47,520 nt of DNA from Chondrus crispus. Lineage: Eukaryota; Rhodophyta; Florideophyceae; Gigartinales; Gigartinaceae. The stretch is taken from the NCBI RefSeq assembly GCF_000350225.1, contig NW_005179387.1:1-47520 (forward strand), given 5' to 3'. The notes under the pieces were generated by a model. That model was given only the letters and a program-made list of their open reading frames with translations. It searched no databases and was not told the origin of the DNA. The translations under genes were made by a program, and so were the position numbers. Position 1 is the stretch's first letter. Each line of letters begins with the position of its first letter. Of the stretch, positions 1-10,606 are shown in pieces.

Positions 1-3000
1 GGAGTCAAGGGACTTGTAACTTCCCTACGCCTGTGTGTTTCTGCTTTTGGGCGGTAGTCACACATACAATTTTGTAAGGCCCTCCATGTAGTTGAATCTC
101 GACCCAAATTCCCTTTCCTTCCTTTTTCGCTGTACGGGTAGTACCCGACGTCCTTGTAGGTCTTCTGCAATGACCTTTACCTTCGTCCAGCTCGTTTTCG
201 AACGTCCCCCGTTCATGATGACGACGTCATATTGTCCGCAGTGCTCCTTTGGTGAGGCTCATGATTGATGAATTTGGTAAACCGCGGAGGTTTGGTATAT
301 GACAATAAATAAATGAATACTGGTCGTTACCATAGTCTAGCTCTTAGTTGAGCTCGTCGATGTGATCGTCAACACAATTTTGAGTGCAGTTGGATGTCCC
401 TCTTCGCCTTCTCATACGCATCGCGCGGCGAGGTCCTGGCGGGGTGTCAAGGGAAAAGCTCGAGGTCTTCGTAGAACGTTTCCGTTTGTGTTCGCCATTT
501 GGTCGTGGTTGGCGAAATCCTCTTCTTCACCGACAGTGAATCGTCGCGTGCGACAGTCCCCCTTGTTCTCTCCGGGACGAAGTTCCCTTCCAATCTCTCC
601 GGTGGAGAACTAGGATAACTGGAAAATCTTCCCCCCAAATAAAATAGCAGTGTACGAACTATTCCTTTTTGGGCTCGTCGGGGCGATCCTCAGGCTCCTT
701 TCGTGCGATCACGTTGAATTTTCTTAGCTCGGCGAGTCGTTCGGCGTGTGATAAACGTTCATGAGCGGCAGGGTAGCTTTTGAGTCGCCTCTGACAATCG
801 TGTGAAACGGCGAGCTAGCAAGCCCTGTGAATGTCGGGTCCTAAGGGACGAGTCCCTTGGCTGTCCGTCTGGCTGTCAACATAGGCGCAGATCATGCAGA
901 TATGTGAATCACATCCGGCATTCCACATCTGCTCACGCAACACATGTCCTTTGCCCGTTCTCACAAAAATCCTCATAAATATTTTCGTCAAGTTAATTTA
1001 GACGGGGAGGCGGATCACTGATCCAAACGTCATCTGGCGTGCGCACGGCGGTGCGTGATTGCGTCCTAGGAGGTTAGTCTGAGACTGCAGTAAATTTTCC
1101 ATTCTGTGGCGCGGCAGCATCTCGTTCAAGTGAGGGAGTCCCAGTCAGAATCGCCTAAGTCATTTCATTTCCCTTGTCCTCATTCCATGTCATCCACTTC
1201 CTCTCGAGTTGCCTTGCTCGTGTGCACCTGCACATCAACTGCATACGTTCCGCACCTTCTCCCTTGATTTGAAGGTCACCCGCGCTGCAGTGAACAAGGT
1301 TGGGCGGTGTACATTCTCCTTAGTCTTCCTCGCGCCTACGCAACTTTTTCCCTTTGTACCATATCGCGATTAACTACGTGTGCGTTCCGTTCCCAGCGTG
1401 CCGGTACGTTTCAGACTTTGATTCTTAACTTCCTTGACAAAGCCAGCCCCTATACGTCGATAAAAAGATTGCGACGGACGCATCCGGTCTCGGTGAGGGC
1501 TGTTGCCCTTGGTACCAATTACCACAGAATGCGATTCTCGTTTTCCGCCTGCGATCGCCTATTACAGAACCCTGGCCTTATCCTGTGTACTTCTGGGTCT
1601 ACGGTTCCGAATCGTGAGTGCTCACTGAAAACAAGCGTGGGGGCTTTCCTCTTCACAGCGCTTCGCGTACTTCATCGATTATCACTTCCGTCTTCCTCTG
1701 GCGTTTGCGAGTTTCCCTTCTCCGTCTCTCTACGCGGATCTTCGTTCCCTGTTTGGCGAGTGCCCTCCCCCTTTGTTTTTCACAATGGCACGGTCCGTGC
1801 GTCCGAGTCAGAATCTCGACACTCATTTGTCCTCCTGATCGTGGGGAGTCCCCAGTTTCCTTCACCATCGTCCTTTCTCCAACCGATTACAACGTATGCT
1901 CCCCCTTCATTTGTCGCCCTGTATCCTCCTCTTCTCCTTTTCGCTACTTTCTAAATTCTAACTAAAGGTCCATCTTGTCACTACGAACGAGGGGTCATTT
2001 TTTTCTTGGTTGTAAGGTACTGATAACGTCCACCTTTACTCGCTGGTTGGTTGGCAACAGGCCTCCGCCTTGACCGGCGCCGCTTCATTTCGCGATGCCA
2101 ATTGTTACTGAAGACTCCCCATGCCGTCGGCATGTGCGTATGGGTTTGCAAGCCGTTCTCTCCATCCCCTGTTGAACTCGCTTGTCGCAACGCCTGGGCT
2201 CGCCATGTCGTCGGCATCGTGGCCCGGGCTTCTCCTCTCCCTTAGGGTTTCTCTCTTCCCTGTAGGTCTTCCGAACTTTTGTTTCGAGGACTGCGTCCTC
2301 GGCACCAAAAAAGAAAAAGTAAACAAAATAGAAACGAAAGCGGGGTTATCCTGATAAACGCATAAGTAGGTCTCGCGTGGTAAAATGCGTTCGCGCTTGC
2401 GTCAGTCGCGACAGGCTGATAAAAAATTGACGATAAACTGAACTAAGTCCCCTCAGGCTCCTGATCAACCTCGTTCCTCTCTGTGGTCGTGTTTCCCCTG
2501 GTCATCGAGTTAGTGGAGTGACGTAGTCGAAGTACGATCCTTAGTGAAAACAGGGCAGCAGGCGGCGTGGACAGCGTCGTGAGAGCAGATTCTCATTTTG
2601 AGCATAACTTCGTTCTCCGAGTACTCTTCTGTCCTTCGGGATCTCCTCCAACTACCTGCGCGATACTGTCTTCCTGAAAGGCATATTGAATTTAGTAACT
2701 GGGCGTCCTTGAGCAACAAAAAGAAAAGAAGAAAACCACTCGCTCTCCGTCTCGGCTTGACACAAGCGTAAATAAATTGACTATGATCGGCGGGTCGCTA
2801 ATCTTCTTCGATCGTGTTCGCTCGAGGGTCGTCAACCAGTGTGTGTCGCAAGGCTTGGTCGGTGTTGACCGCGGTGCAGGGTCTTGTTCTCTATGTGGCT
2901 GCAACAAAAACGAAACAGAACAGTAGAAAAACAAAAACAAAGGAAACGGGGTTAACGTTGTAAACTAGTAAGTACGCTGATCGTCAGTAAACGCGTCGTG

Positions 3001-3697
3001 GCTCTGTCGTTCGCAACTGTCGGGTGAACCGTGTTGTCTCGTTGGGACGTCGACTCCTTCGGCTATCTCTCGTTCCCAACACTACTCGTTGCCCTCTCTG
3101 CTCCGCTTGGTGGCTCTCCATAAGCGCGGGTTGCGCGGGGGTCGGGGGTCAGTCTTAAATCCACACTGCTCCCGTCCCTAAAAAAGGCACCTCCCGCCCG
3201 GCGAGCGCGCGTTGCGCCTCGCTCATCCTCGTCAACTCTCCGTAAAGCGAGTTGGACGGGGCCGCCGGCTAATGACGGGTTCTGCTTGATACGCAATTGA
3301 TAGTCGCGGGTCGCGATCTGACTTCGATATTTGTGCGGTCAGCCCTGGCTATCAACGGTAACTGAGCGGGCAACCGGCGATTTCGGGCGGCCATCCTCAA
3401 TTTTGATTAGGATTCGAGGGAGGACTAGTGCTCCTTTCTCATGCTGTTCATTCGACAATCCCCTTTCGGTATTTCTCTAGTAATTCTGGGATAATTTTCG
3501 CTCCCCCTCCGTGCGGACTGCTGCGCTCAATCTTAAGTTCACGTGTGAGCTTCGATGACGCATTGCCATTCGGGCGAGCGTAACACCTCATCCGGGGGTA
3601 TGGTGACATTCCCCACTTCTCAACGACGCGGCATGCATCGCTTCCTCAACTTCTGACTTCTTTGCTGGCTCTGCTCTGCATTCTTTCTTGACAACAG
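1..3697. other. No recognisable gene; region downstream of a gypsy element
   Basis: No reading frame here shows a recognisable domain, and the longest open frames (about 215 codons near 1.3-1.95 kb) have low-complexity composition and overlap one another. A 3' LTR matching the one at 10607-11647 should lie here if that element is complete, but its TGTAGTGCAAT end, its TATA segment and its CACACGTGTG palindrome are all absent. Two A-rich blocks at about 2300-2370 and 2900-2970 look alike (A-rich run, then cggggtta, then taaac and taagta), which suggests an old internal duplication of about 600 bp spacing. I see nothing else supportable. Confidence 0.5.
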
Positions 3698-4345
3698 CTA
3701 TCCAGGTATCGCGTGCGCGACTTGCGCCGGCAGGGGCAACCGTTTCCTTCGGAAATACGTGACGGCCGCACTGCGGGGTAATCGCTCAATGGGCTCCCAC
3801 GTCGCGTCCTCGTACCTATAACCGTACCATCTTACTTTGATAATTAATTTCTCCTCGTCGAAGCCGTGGTCCACGATCTTGTCGATCACATATTCCTGGC
3901 TCTCGCCTCCTTCTTCCTGCGTGTCCAACCGTCCTTCCCCCTTCCGAAGGGCCAGCGGCTCATCCTCACCCTGCTCTTCCGAACCTCCCATCTCTTGTAG
4001 ATCGAGTGGAGCGCCCGCAGCTTCCTGATTTACCAACGACCCGTCATCCGTCCTGTCCTTCGCTTGGGCGGCGGGTTCTTCTCGTTCCCCTTCTCGATTG
4101 AGGAACTGTAGCGCTTGTCGTAGCCCGATTATCGGCGTGTAGTCCATGGGACTAGGGGCTAATTCGACTCGATCTCGCGATACGCGCTCTTCCTGGTCGC
4201 CGATGGCAATGACGACCGTATCCTCCGTTGACTCCTTCACTTGATATGGACCCGTAGCCACTTGTGCCAACTTATGCTTCGGCTCGGTGGCCGTGCCTTG
4301 CTCTTTTTTTGTGAAGGAATACGTATGATCCTGAAGGGATGTCAT
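3698..4345 (-). pseudogene. Integrase C-terminal region with chromodomain (gypsy)
   Basis: This 215-codon frame is the 3' end of the gypsy polyprotein. Residues about 20-65 resemble the small barrel that follows the integrase core (VATGPYQVKEST, then a VVIAIGDQEERVSRDRVE strand pair). A long acidic Glu/Gly/Asp-rich linker follows. Near residues 155-205 lies a chromodomain: it opens with EYVIDKIVDHG, continues with IIKVRWYGY and ends with ATWEPIERL, keeping the aromatic residues expected of a methyl-lysine cage. In chromoviruses this domain steers integration toward marked chromatin. The frame differs from the upstream integrase core, so it would not be joined to it without a frame change. Domain identification is firm; function in this copy is doubtful. 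Confidence 0.85.
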
Positions 4346-4349
4346 ACTT

Positions 4350-5309
4350 CTACTTGCGGAGCCTTGCGTCGAAATTTCGTTTGTAGTGCGCTTGTTCTTT
4401 CCGCAAGCTCTTACCAGCGCCTTTCATCAGGCTTTCTAACCACGACTGCCATTTCAGGTAGTACGCTCGATTCGAGCTAAATCCTTCCAAACTTGGCTGT
4501 GCTTGTAACGCAATGCTTCTCGGCGCCCGAGCTAACACCAGTTCGAAGGGCGCGATGTTCGTAGTTCGATGAACTTGCGTGTTGTATGCGAACGTCACGG
4601 CGTCGCTAAATAGGTCCCAGTCCTTGGAATGCTCTCCAACATATTTTCGCAACGCGGAAGTCAGCGTGCGGTTAAATCTCTCAACTTGGCCGTTGGCTTG
4701 CGGGTGGTACGTAGTCGTGAACACATTGTGTATGCAGAGAATTCGATAGACGTTCTGAAAGAACCGGGCGGTGAACTGTGTTCAATTGTCGGACAGCAGC
4801 TTGACCGGCGGTCCGTACACGAATACCCAATGGTGAACGAAGGCTTGTGCGATGTGCGCAGCTGATATCTTCTTCAACGGTACGGTTCGTACCAGTTTCG
4901 AGTATCTATTGCTGATCACGAGAATGTACCGATTTCCTCGTTTAGTTGTAATTAGCTCGCCGAGGATGTCGATGGCGACAAATTCCAGCGGAGCTTTGGG
5001 CGTGAACAGCTTCATTTCCTTCGTGTTTCTTCTTAACTTCACCCTTTCCCGCGCACATGCGGCGCAATTCTTCGCAACTGCGTAGCAGTCTAGGGCCATC
5101 GTGGGCCAATAAAAATATCTTCTCAATGTCTTGTAAAGTTTCCTGCCTCCCGGGTGGCCTGCCAATTTTGCGTAGTGGCTCAACCCTAGGACGCGGTCTC
5201 TTAACGATTGTGGTATCACCACTTGTACAAACTCCGCCGCGGTAAGGCATAGAGTTCCTTCGAGTTCCTCGGTCTCCATGCTGAACGTTCTCACCTTTCC
5301 GGCGTCCAC
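4350..5309 (-). pseudogene. Gypsy integrase, interrupted by a stop codon
   Basis: Two open stretches in the same frame (5309-4782 and 4724-4350) together make an integrase. The first holds the zinc-binding HHCC module (H-Y-A-K-L-A-G-H-P-G-G, then CAACARER) and the first catalytic Asp in FVAIDIL. It ends at LLSDN, where a TGA replaces the Gly codon expected in the usual SDNGTQF motif. The frame continues beyond it with TQFTARFF. The second stretch carries YHPQANGQVERFN with the catalytic Glu. So all three acidic residues of the DDE triad are present, but the nonsense codon sits just after the second one. This copy cannot make a full-length integrase without readthrough. Confidence 0.88.
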
Positions 5310-6001
5310 TTTTTCCTTGATGCGGTTGCAGAAGGGGTCGATGGCTTGCTCGCGAATGAGCTCCTCCGGAGTGACAGCTTAGAATTGATCGAGGCGCTCA
5401 GGGGCGGTCCCCCCTCAAGAGCGAGGATGTCGTCTAACCCGTCAAAACTGTCGTCTTCCTCCACTGTACCCTCGGCCGGTTCGGCCATAAAGCATGGGAT
5501 TTCGTCGTCGATTTCGTTGACGGTTTCTCCTGCGGTCCGCAATCTTGACAGGGCTCCAGCTTGATTATTCGCCTTGCCCTTCTTGTACTTGATTTCGAAA
5601 TCGAATTCCGAGAGGCGGAGCCTCCATCGGATTAATCTCCCGCTGGGGTCAGTTACGTTCATCAACCACCTCAATGAGGCATGGTCAGTATGCACAATGA
5701 AGTGCTCGCCATATAGATATGGCCTTAAAGTCTGTACGGCCCAAATTACCGCTAGACATTCTTTTTCTGATACAAAATAGTTTCTCTCGGCTGCGGATAA
5801 CGTTCTTGAAAAGAACCCGATGGGTTTACGTTGCGCATCCGGGTGTGTTTGAAATAATGCAGCGCCCATTTGATAGTCGCTTGCATCGGTGTGTACCGAG
5901 TATGGCAGGTCCTTCTTCGGCAGCGCCAACACCGGTGGCGCCAAAATAGCGTCTTCAAGCTTGTGAAAATCTTTTTCGCACGGTTCGTCGAATCTTTCCA
6001 T
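5291..6001 (-). pseudogene. Gypsy RNase H domain
   Basis: The frame begins in the RT connection region (FHKLEDAILAPPVLALP) and runs into the tether and RNase H domain of Ty3/gypsy polymerases. Visible landmarks are YSVHTDASDYQMGAALFQ (first catalytic Asp), SEKECLAVIWAVQTLRPYL (catalytic Glu), FIVHTDHASLRWLM (second catalytic Asp) and the terminal KKGKANNQAGALSRL, where the usual final Asp (NxxADALSR) is replaced by Gly. The upstream RT frame overlaps it, and the true protein crosses from one frame to the other near 5960-6000 next to short A/T runs, so a single-base loss there is the simplest reading. Its 3' end overlaps the integrase frame by 19 nt, again in a -1 relation. Confidence 0.85.
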
Positions 6002-7428
6002 CTTTCCAACTGGACCGGTTGTCCCTTCTTCAATAATTGATTGAGCGGATGCGCAATTTTCGCATAATGCGGAACGAATCTGCGGTAGACATTACAAAGT
6101 CCCAAGAAGCTCCTGAGCTGGGTCTGCGTTTGAGGGTACCTCACTTGTTCCAATGCGACGGTTCGTGCAGCGTCAACTTCCAATGTACCTGGCTGAACGA
6201 CATGGCCTACGTACTTGATCTTTTGGACGAAAAATTCGCACTTGCCAAGCTTGAGCTTCACACCTGCCTTCTCCAATGCAGAAAGTATTTCATCCACATG
6301 CACGATGTGCTCCTCCCATGACTTGCTAAAAATTATGATGTCATCCAGATACACCAAACAGCATTTCCAACGGAACGGAGAGAGCAGGATATCCATTGCT
6401 CTCTGAAACGTCGCTGGCGCGTTAGTTAGCCCGAAAGGCATTCTTGAGAAGCGATAAAGTCCTGAGTGACACGAAAATGCGGTCTTGTCGCGGTCGCGCT
6501 CAGAGATAGGCATCTGCCAATATCCCGAGATCGCGTCCAACGCGGAGAAAACCTTGGTGTCACCAAGCGACTCCAGGCACTCATCCATGCGCGGTAAAGG
6601 GTACGTGTTCTTTACCGTTACCGCGTTTAACCGGCGATAGTCTACGCAAAAGCGCATCCATCCGTCCGGCTTCGGCCCTAATAAAACAGGCGACGCCCAT
6701 TCTGACTGCGCCGGTTCGATGACTCCTGCTTCTAACATCTTCTGTACTTCTGCGTCCTCGACCTCCAGAGCCTTTAGACCGGCTCGGTAGGGAGCTTGTG
6801 CAATTGGCCTTGTATCCGGGGCCAGTTCAATCCGGTGGACCGTGGTGCTGATCTCGCCGAGGGTCCCATCCCACATGCGGGAATACTTTTTCAACATTCG
6901 TCGGAATCTTTCGCGCAGCCGGTCCGGCACGTGGCTCAGGTCGAGTTCCTCCACGTCCGGCGAGGGAGGCTCAATCCGCCGCTCCGGCTTCGTAGTTGCC
7001 GTTGCGGAGAGCATTTCCTCCCGTTCCCCTTGCTGGTCCTCGCGATCTCGATCCGACGGTTCGCATCTTGTCTCGCCCGTAGGCGTCTTGGTGGAATTAG
7101 GGAAATTTTCCTTCTTCCTTTTTTGAATTCCGAGAACTTCACCAATGGTGGTTTTGCTCTCGAGCGCAACTCTCGGGTGCGGTAATAATTCTGCCACCAC
7201 TTGGCCTTTTTGCACCCTGACAGGGTACGTCCTAAAATTCTCAACGAGTAAACGAAATGGCCGGTCAGGCTCAACCTGAACGACACCATTCGGGCACGTC
7301 AACCCGTGCCTTTGGTACAACGACGAGTACAGCTGAACCACAACCAAGCCCGCCCTCTTCGAGGTGCATTCCACGACGCGTTGCGTCCCTGGCTCGATAG
7401 TCGTGGCCCTTGCCACTTCAAGTGGCAA
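5752..7428 (-). pseudogene. Gypsy reverse transcriptase
   Basis: RNA-dependent DNA polymerase of the Ty3/gypsy class. The N-terminal 150 residues continue the protease-RT linker. From about residue 190 come the canonical blocks: RFCVDYRRLNAVT (259-271), SALDAISGYWQMP with the first catalytic Asp (about 298), MPFGLTNAPATFQ (330-342), the YLDD active-site box (360-363), and LGKCEFF followed by VGHVV. The catalytic core is intact. After about residue 475 the frame departs from the family and reads nonsense to 5752, while the correct continuation is in the RNase H frame. Its 5' end overlaps the protease frame by 130 nt in a -1 relation. Confidence 0.9.
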
Positions 7429-8288
7429 GGTAAAAGTTTTACCTTAGGGGAAATTCGCTCCCCCTTTCCATCATTCTCGTTCTCTCCCGGGACGAGATTC
7501 TTCTTCCTTTTTCTCGTCGAGAACCGCCTAACTATCGGAACCTCCGAGAAATCCGCCAACTCAACCGTTTTCTTCCTTGGATAAATTGCTTCCACAAACC
7601 GGTCACAGTAGTCCGCGCCTAGAATTAGCGGGACGGCTAGTTTTTCGCATACAATAAACTCGGCTGCGGCCACAAATTTCCCAAGCCTCACAGGCATTCT
7701 AATTGTGCCGAGAGTCTGGAGTGGCCTGTTGTTTGCGTCGCCAATGTCTTGGGTCGGTGCGTAGGACACTAGAGATTCCATTCCAGCCGGGAGTTCCGAT
7801 CTTCGTACAAGGTTTGGTCCCGCGTCGGTGTCTAATACAGACAACACCCGGCTCATCAATCCGACTGTTGGTCCAATGTCCGCGTAAACTTTGTAGTTTT
7901 TTCGCGCAAGAACCAAAATCTTCTCGGCACACTCCCTTCGCTTGACCCTGTACAAGGGTCTTCGAACTTCTTCCAGCGGATGATCTCGGGCTCGGCTCAA
8001 AATTTTCTTGACTTGAGCTGGCCCTTTGGGCTTATCCACCAATCCAACAACCTCCTCCTCGAGGCCTGATTTTTCCTTTAGAGACAGGGAACGGGGCTGA
8101 GCCCCGGGCACAGTACGTCGACTCTGTGCCTCTCGCGGCTCATCCAAGATTCCTCTCTCTAGTTTTCTTGCCGCTGCGGGTTCCTTCTCACGTCCGACGA
8201 CGCGGGCCCCGCGGCGGGCCTTCTGAAGGGTTGGTTCGGCCTCGGCGTTGAAGCACTCGGCGTGCTCGCCGTCTGCGAATCGAACCAA
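7299..8288 (-). pseudogene. Gypsy aspartic protease region
   Basis: This frame follows gag and contains a retropepsin-like domain around residues 148-220. The active-site segment is SVLDTDAGPNLV, where the family normally has D-T/S-G-A; the Gly that follows the catalytic Asp-Thr is displaced by an extra Asp. The flap-distal motif LILGADYCDRF is clear. It overlaps gag by 130 nt and lies in the -1 frame relative to it, the arrangement used by many gypsy elements for gag-pol frameshifting. I could not find a convincing slippery heptamer in the right phase, so the overlap may equally be decay. The active-site change makes protease activity questionable. Confidence 0.75.
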
Positions 8289-9337
8289 TTCTTGACCTTC
8301 AGATAACTCGTCGATGGTATCCCTAACCTCTCCATCGGAGACAAGGCCTCATAATTTTCCAAAACTCGGCGCATTTCCCGGAGGGAGAGAATGCACGTTG
8401 GCGCGGCGTGCCCCTTTTTGTAACAACGATAGCACACCAGCCCGTGCGTCTTGACGGGATATTGCGGCCTAGGTCCTCCACGGGCCGGCGGCCTTCCTTG
8501 ACGTTGCGGCTCTCCTATCCAGCTTGGCTTTCGAAACGTCGTACCCTTGTCTTCCATAGGAATGCGCGGCGCCAGCGTGTGGCCGCGCCCCCGAAACGTC
8601 ATCACGGGATCCGTGGGCTCTGAAAACGACTCTGTCGTGTATGTGGGCGTCGGTAAAGTTGACGACCCGCTTGCCCCGTAGTCCTCGTGTCCGTAGTTCT
8701 CCGATGGCCGAATAAAATTGCCTTCGGCTACCAAGGCTCCTTCATACTGATTTTCGCTGCTTCCGTGCGCACCGCGTTCATCCGACGCGGAGATTCTCTC
8801 GGCCAAGTGAACGGCGCCCTGACTTCTACGACCGGGATAAGAAGCCCTCGGCTTCTTACCCGCCCTGATCGTCGACGGCGTCTGAATCGTGACCTTCTTG
8901 GTCTTCTTGTCCTTAGCGCGGCTCGCCGAGCCATGCGCCTTCGCGTAATTAACTAGTCTCAAAAACGAAACGTCCCGATTGTCTTGTCGGTATTGAGATA
9001 CCATTGGCTTCATACTCGAATCGAGTCCTTCAAGAAACATCGTCATTTGTTCTTCCATCGAATATACGTTTCCACATCGATTGCTCACGTCCTTCGGACG
9101 GATGTAAAACTCCATCTCGTCTTCAGACGGTAGCTGCTGTACTTCTCGCAATGCGAGCACGGCTTGACGGATCGCCTCGTCGGTTGCAAAACTCCTCAAC
9201 AACCACTGTACGGCCTCCTGCCAAACGGATACCTTTTCGTGGTGGGACTCGGCCGTCTGAGACACCGAAGTGTACTGCCTGAAGGCGATGCCGCTTAGAA
9301 ATTCGGGCAATAAGCGGATCGCTTGCCCCTCGTTCAT
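8159..9337 (-). CDS. Gypsy gag: capsid and nucleocapsid
   Basis: A 392-codon frame with a retrotransposon gag capsid domain in the first ~140 residues (IRLLPEFLSGIAFRQY, then W-rich helices, FYIRPKDVSNRCG and MFLEGLDSSMKPMV). A long basic, Pro/Ser-rich region follows. Near residue 300 is a single nucleocapsid zinc knuckle CYRCYKKGHAAPTC with exact C-x2-C-x4-H-x4-C spacing. It would package element RNA into virus-like particles in the cytoplasm. The frame is uninterrupted, so gag may be the best-preserved part of this element. The first Met is taken as the start, but the real gag could begin upstream by continuation from the preceding coiled-coil ORF. Confidence 0.82.
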   Translation of the reverse strand: MNEGQAIRLLPEFLSGIAFRQYTSVSQTAESHHEKVSVWQEAVQWLLRSFATDEAIRQAVLALREVQQLPSEDEMEFYIRPKDVSNRCGNVYSMEEQMTMFLEGLDSSMKPMVSQYRQDNRDVSFLRLVNYAKAHGSASRAKDKKTKKVTIQTPSTIRAGKKPRASYPGRRSQGAVHLAERISASDERGAHGSSENQYEGALVAEGNFIRPSENYGHEDYGASGSSTLPTPTYTTESFSEPTDPVMTFRGRGHTLAPRIPMEDKGTTFRKPSWIGEPQRQGRPPARGGPRPQYPVKTHGLVCYRCYKKGHAAPTCILSLREMRRVLENYEALSPMERLGIPSTSYLKVKNWFDSQTASTPSASTPRPNQPFRRPAAGPASSDVRRNPQRQEN

Positions 9338-9513
9338 TTCTTAGTATCAAACTCTTGAACTAATTTTGCTAAAAAATCCAACACAAGGACCCCGTCCTCA
9401 CCTGTGAACGTGTTGTCCTTCTTCACCTTAGGCGGAATATCTCTCCTGATTTTTCGCACGGCCGTCCGCCGGGAACCTGACAAATATGTCTGCGGGTTCC
9501 GCAAGCGGTATGT

Positions 9514-10443
9514 TCAGTACGAAAGTAATTTCTTGAAGAGGTAGTTGGTCGGATTCAGCTCCGCCAACCCCTCCCATCGCGGCCCGCGCCGCGTTGCGAC
9601 ATCTTCGGGCTCCGCGTCCTTGTCTCTCCGCGAGGCGGACGAAGTGATCCCGCCCCGTCTGGAGGTAATTTTCTTGCCCTGCGAAATTCCTTTTCGTTCC
9701 TCTGAATGATGTTCGGAATCGCTGGCATGGTTCGACGAACGGTCGTCACCATCTTCGGAAAGACCATTTGACTCGGTCATGGAGTCTTGGTCCTCCGGCT
9801 CGTCACTACCGTGACTCTTGCTCCGGCGTCGCAGAATCTTCTTCGAAGTCTTCGACTTGGAACTCCGCTGCACCGCGGCCTTGTCCTTCTTCGGTCGACG
9901 GTCGCCTTCTCGACCCGTTGGGAGCGGCTCTTGCCCGGCGACCTGTTCAAGGTTCTTGAGACGATGAGCGGCGCGGTCGAACCTGTCGTCGATACTGCTT
10001 CTAAATTTACCTAAAGACTCCCAAGCTTGATTCGCGTCGCGCCTTGCGTCCTTGACTGAACTTTTCAACGAAGCTAGGACCTCCGGCTCCAGACCGTCGA
10101 TCGCCTCACCTCGCTCCTTCTCGACGAGATCCACTCGAGCCGATAGCTCTCCTAAAACGGTGTGGAACTCGGATGCTTGCAACTCCAGTTGCTTCCGGAC
10201 GAGGGCTAATTCAGCCTCGAGATTTTTCGTCATCTCTTGGCGAATTTCCTCGCCCATCTTCTCGAACCTGTAGGATAGGTTATCCTTGTCGGCTTCGACC
10301 CCCGTCGGGATTTCTGGACCTTCGGGATCCGTGGCCGTATTGGCCTGGCTTCGGGTGCGACGACCCCGCGGGATCCTCGACGCCTTTGCCGATCCGCTCC
10401 TACTCGCCCCGGGACCGACGTCCCCGGGTGCGCTTGTCGACAT
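9514..10443 (-). CDS. Coiled-coil ORF at the 5' end of the gypsy element
   Basis: I choose the Met at 10443 (MSTSAPGDVG) over the earlier start, because the upstream residues read through the primer-binding-site repeat. The protein is about 309 residues. An R/S-rich N-terminus is followed by a long helical, heptad-like stretch rich in Glu, Leu and Lys (from LSYRFEKMGEEIRQEM to RAAHRLKNLEQ), which is a likely coiled coil. A highly charged Lys/Ser/Asp tail with SKSKTSKK and RRRSKSHG comes next. It lies in the position of the matrix-like part of gag and is separated from the capsid frame by about 175 nt. No catalytic motif is visible. It may be an independent ORF or the detached N-terminus of gag. 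Confidence 0.6.
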   Translation of the reverse strand: MSTSAPGDVGPGASRSGSAKASRIPRGRRTRSQANTATDPEGPEIPTGVEADKDNLSYRFEKMGEEIRQEMTKNLEAELALVRKQLELQASEFHTVLGELSARVDLVEKERGEAIDGLEPEVLASLKSSVKDARRDANQAWESLGKFRSSIDDRFDRAAHRLKNLEQVAGQEPLPTGREGDRRPKKDKAAVQRSSKSKTSKKILRRRSKSHGSDEPEDQDSMTESNGLSEDGDDRSSNHASDSEHHSEERKGISQGKKITSRRGGITSSASRRDKDAEPEDVATRRGPRWEGLAELNPTNYLFKKLLSY

Positions 10444-10588
10444 CACTCGTACGAGCGAACCTACACAAAAAAAAGTTACAAACAAAAATAAAAAAGAGAC
10501 TCCGTCACCCAGACCACCTTTGTAGTGCAACTCCAGACCGAAGCTGTCGTCGACACAATTCTAGGTCGCGTTTGCTGTAGACAATTCT

Positions 10589-10602
10589 AGGTCGGGAGAC
10601 CA
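10589..10602 (-). other. Probable primer-binding site
   Basis: Reading the minus strand out of the LTR end at 10607, four bases (AAAG) are followed by TGGTCTCCCGACC. TGG pairing with a tRNA CCA end, a few bases after an LTR, is the standard position of a minus-strand primer site. A related block (TTGCACTACAAAGGTGGTCT) recurs about 85 bp further in, at 10511-10530. It looks like a duplicated LTR-end plus primer-site junction. The tRNA identity was not determined. Confidence 0.5.
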
Positions 10603-10606
10603 CTTT

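Noticed and set aside
1..3697. 3' LTR of the gypsy element
   Set aside because: Neither the LTR ends nor its internal landmarks occur here; a pyrimidine run near 3460 that could be a polypurine tract on the minus strand is not followed by LTR-like sequence.
8159..8288. Programmed -1 frameshift site between gag and protease
   Set aside because: The frame relation fits, but no slippery heptamer is in the correct phase within the overlap; the ggggccc run is in the wrong phase.
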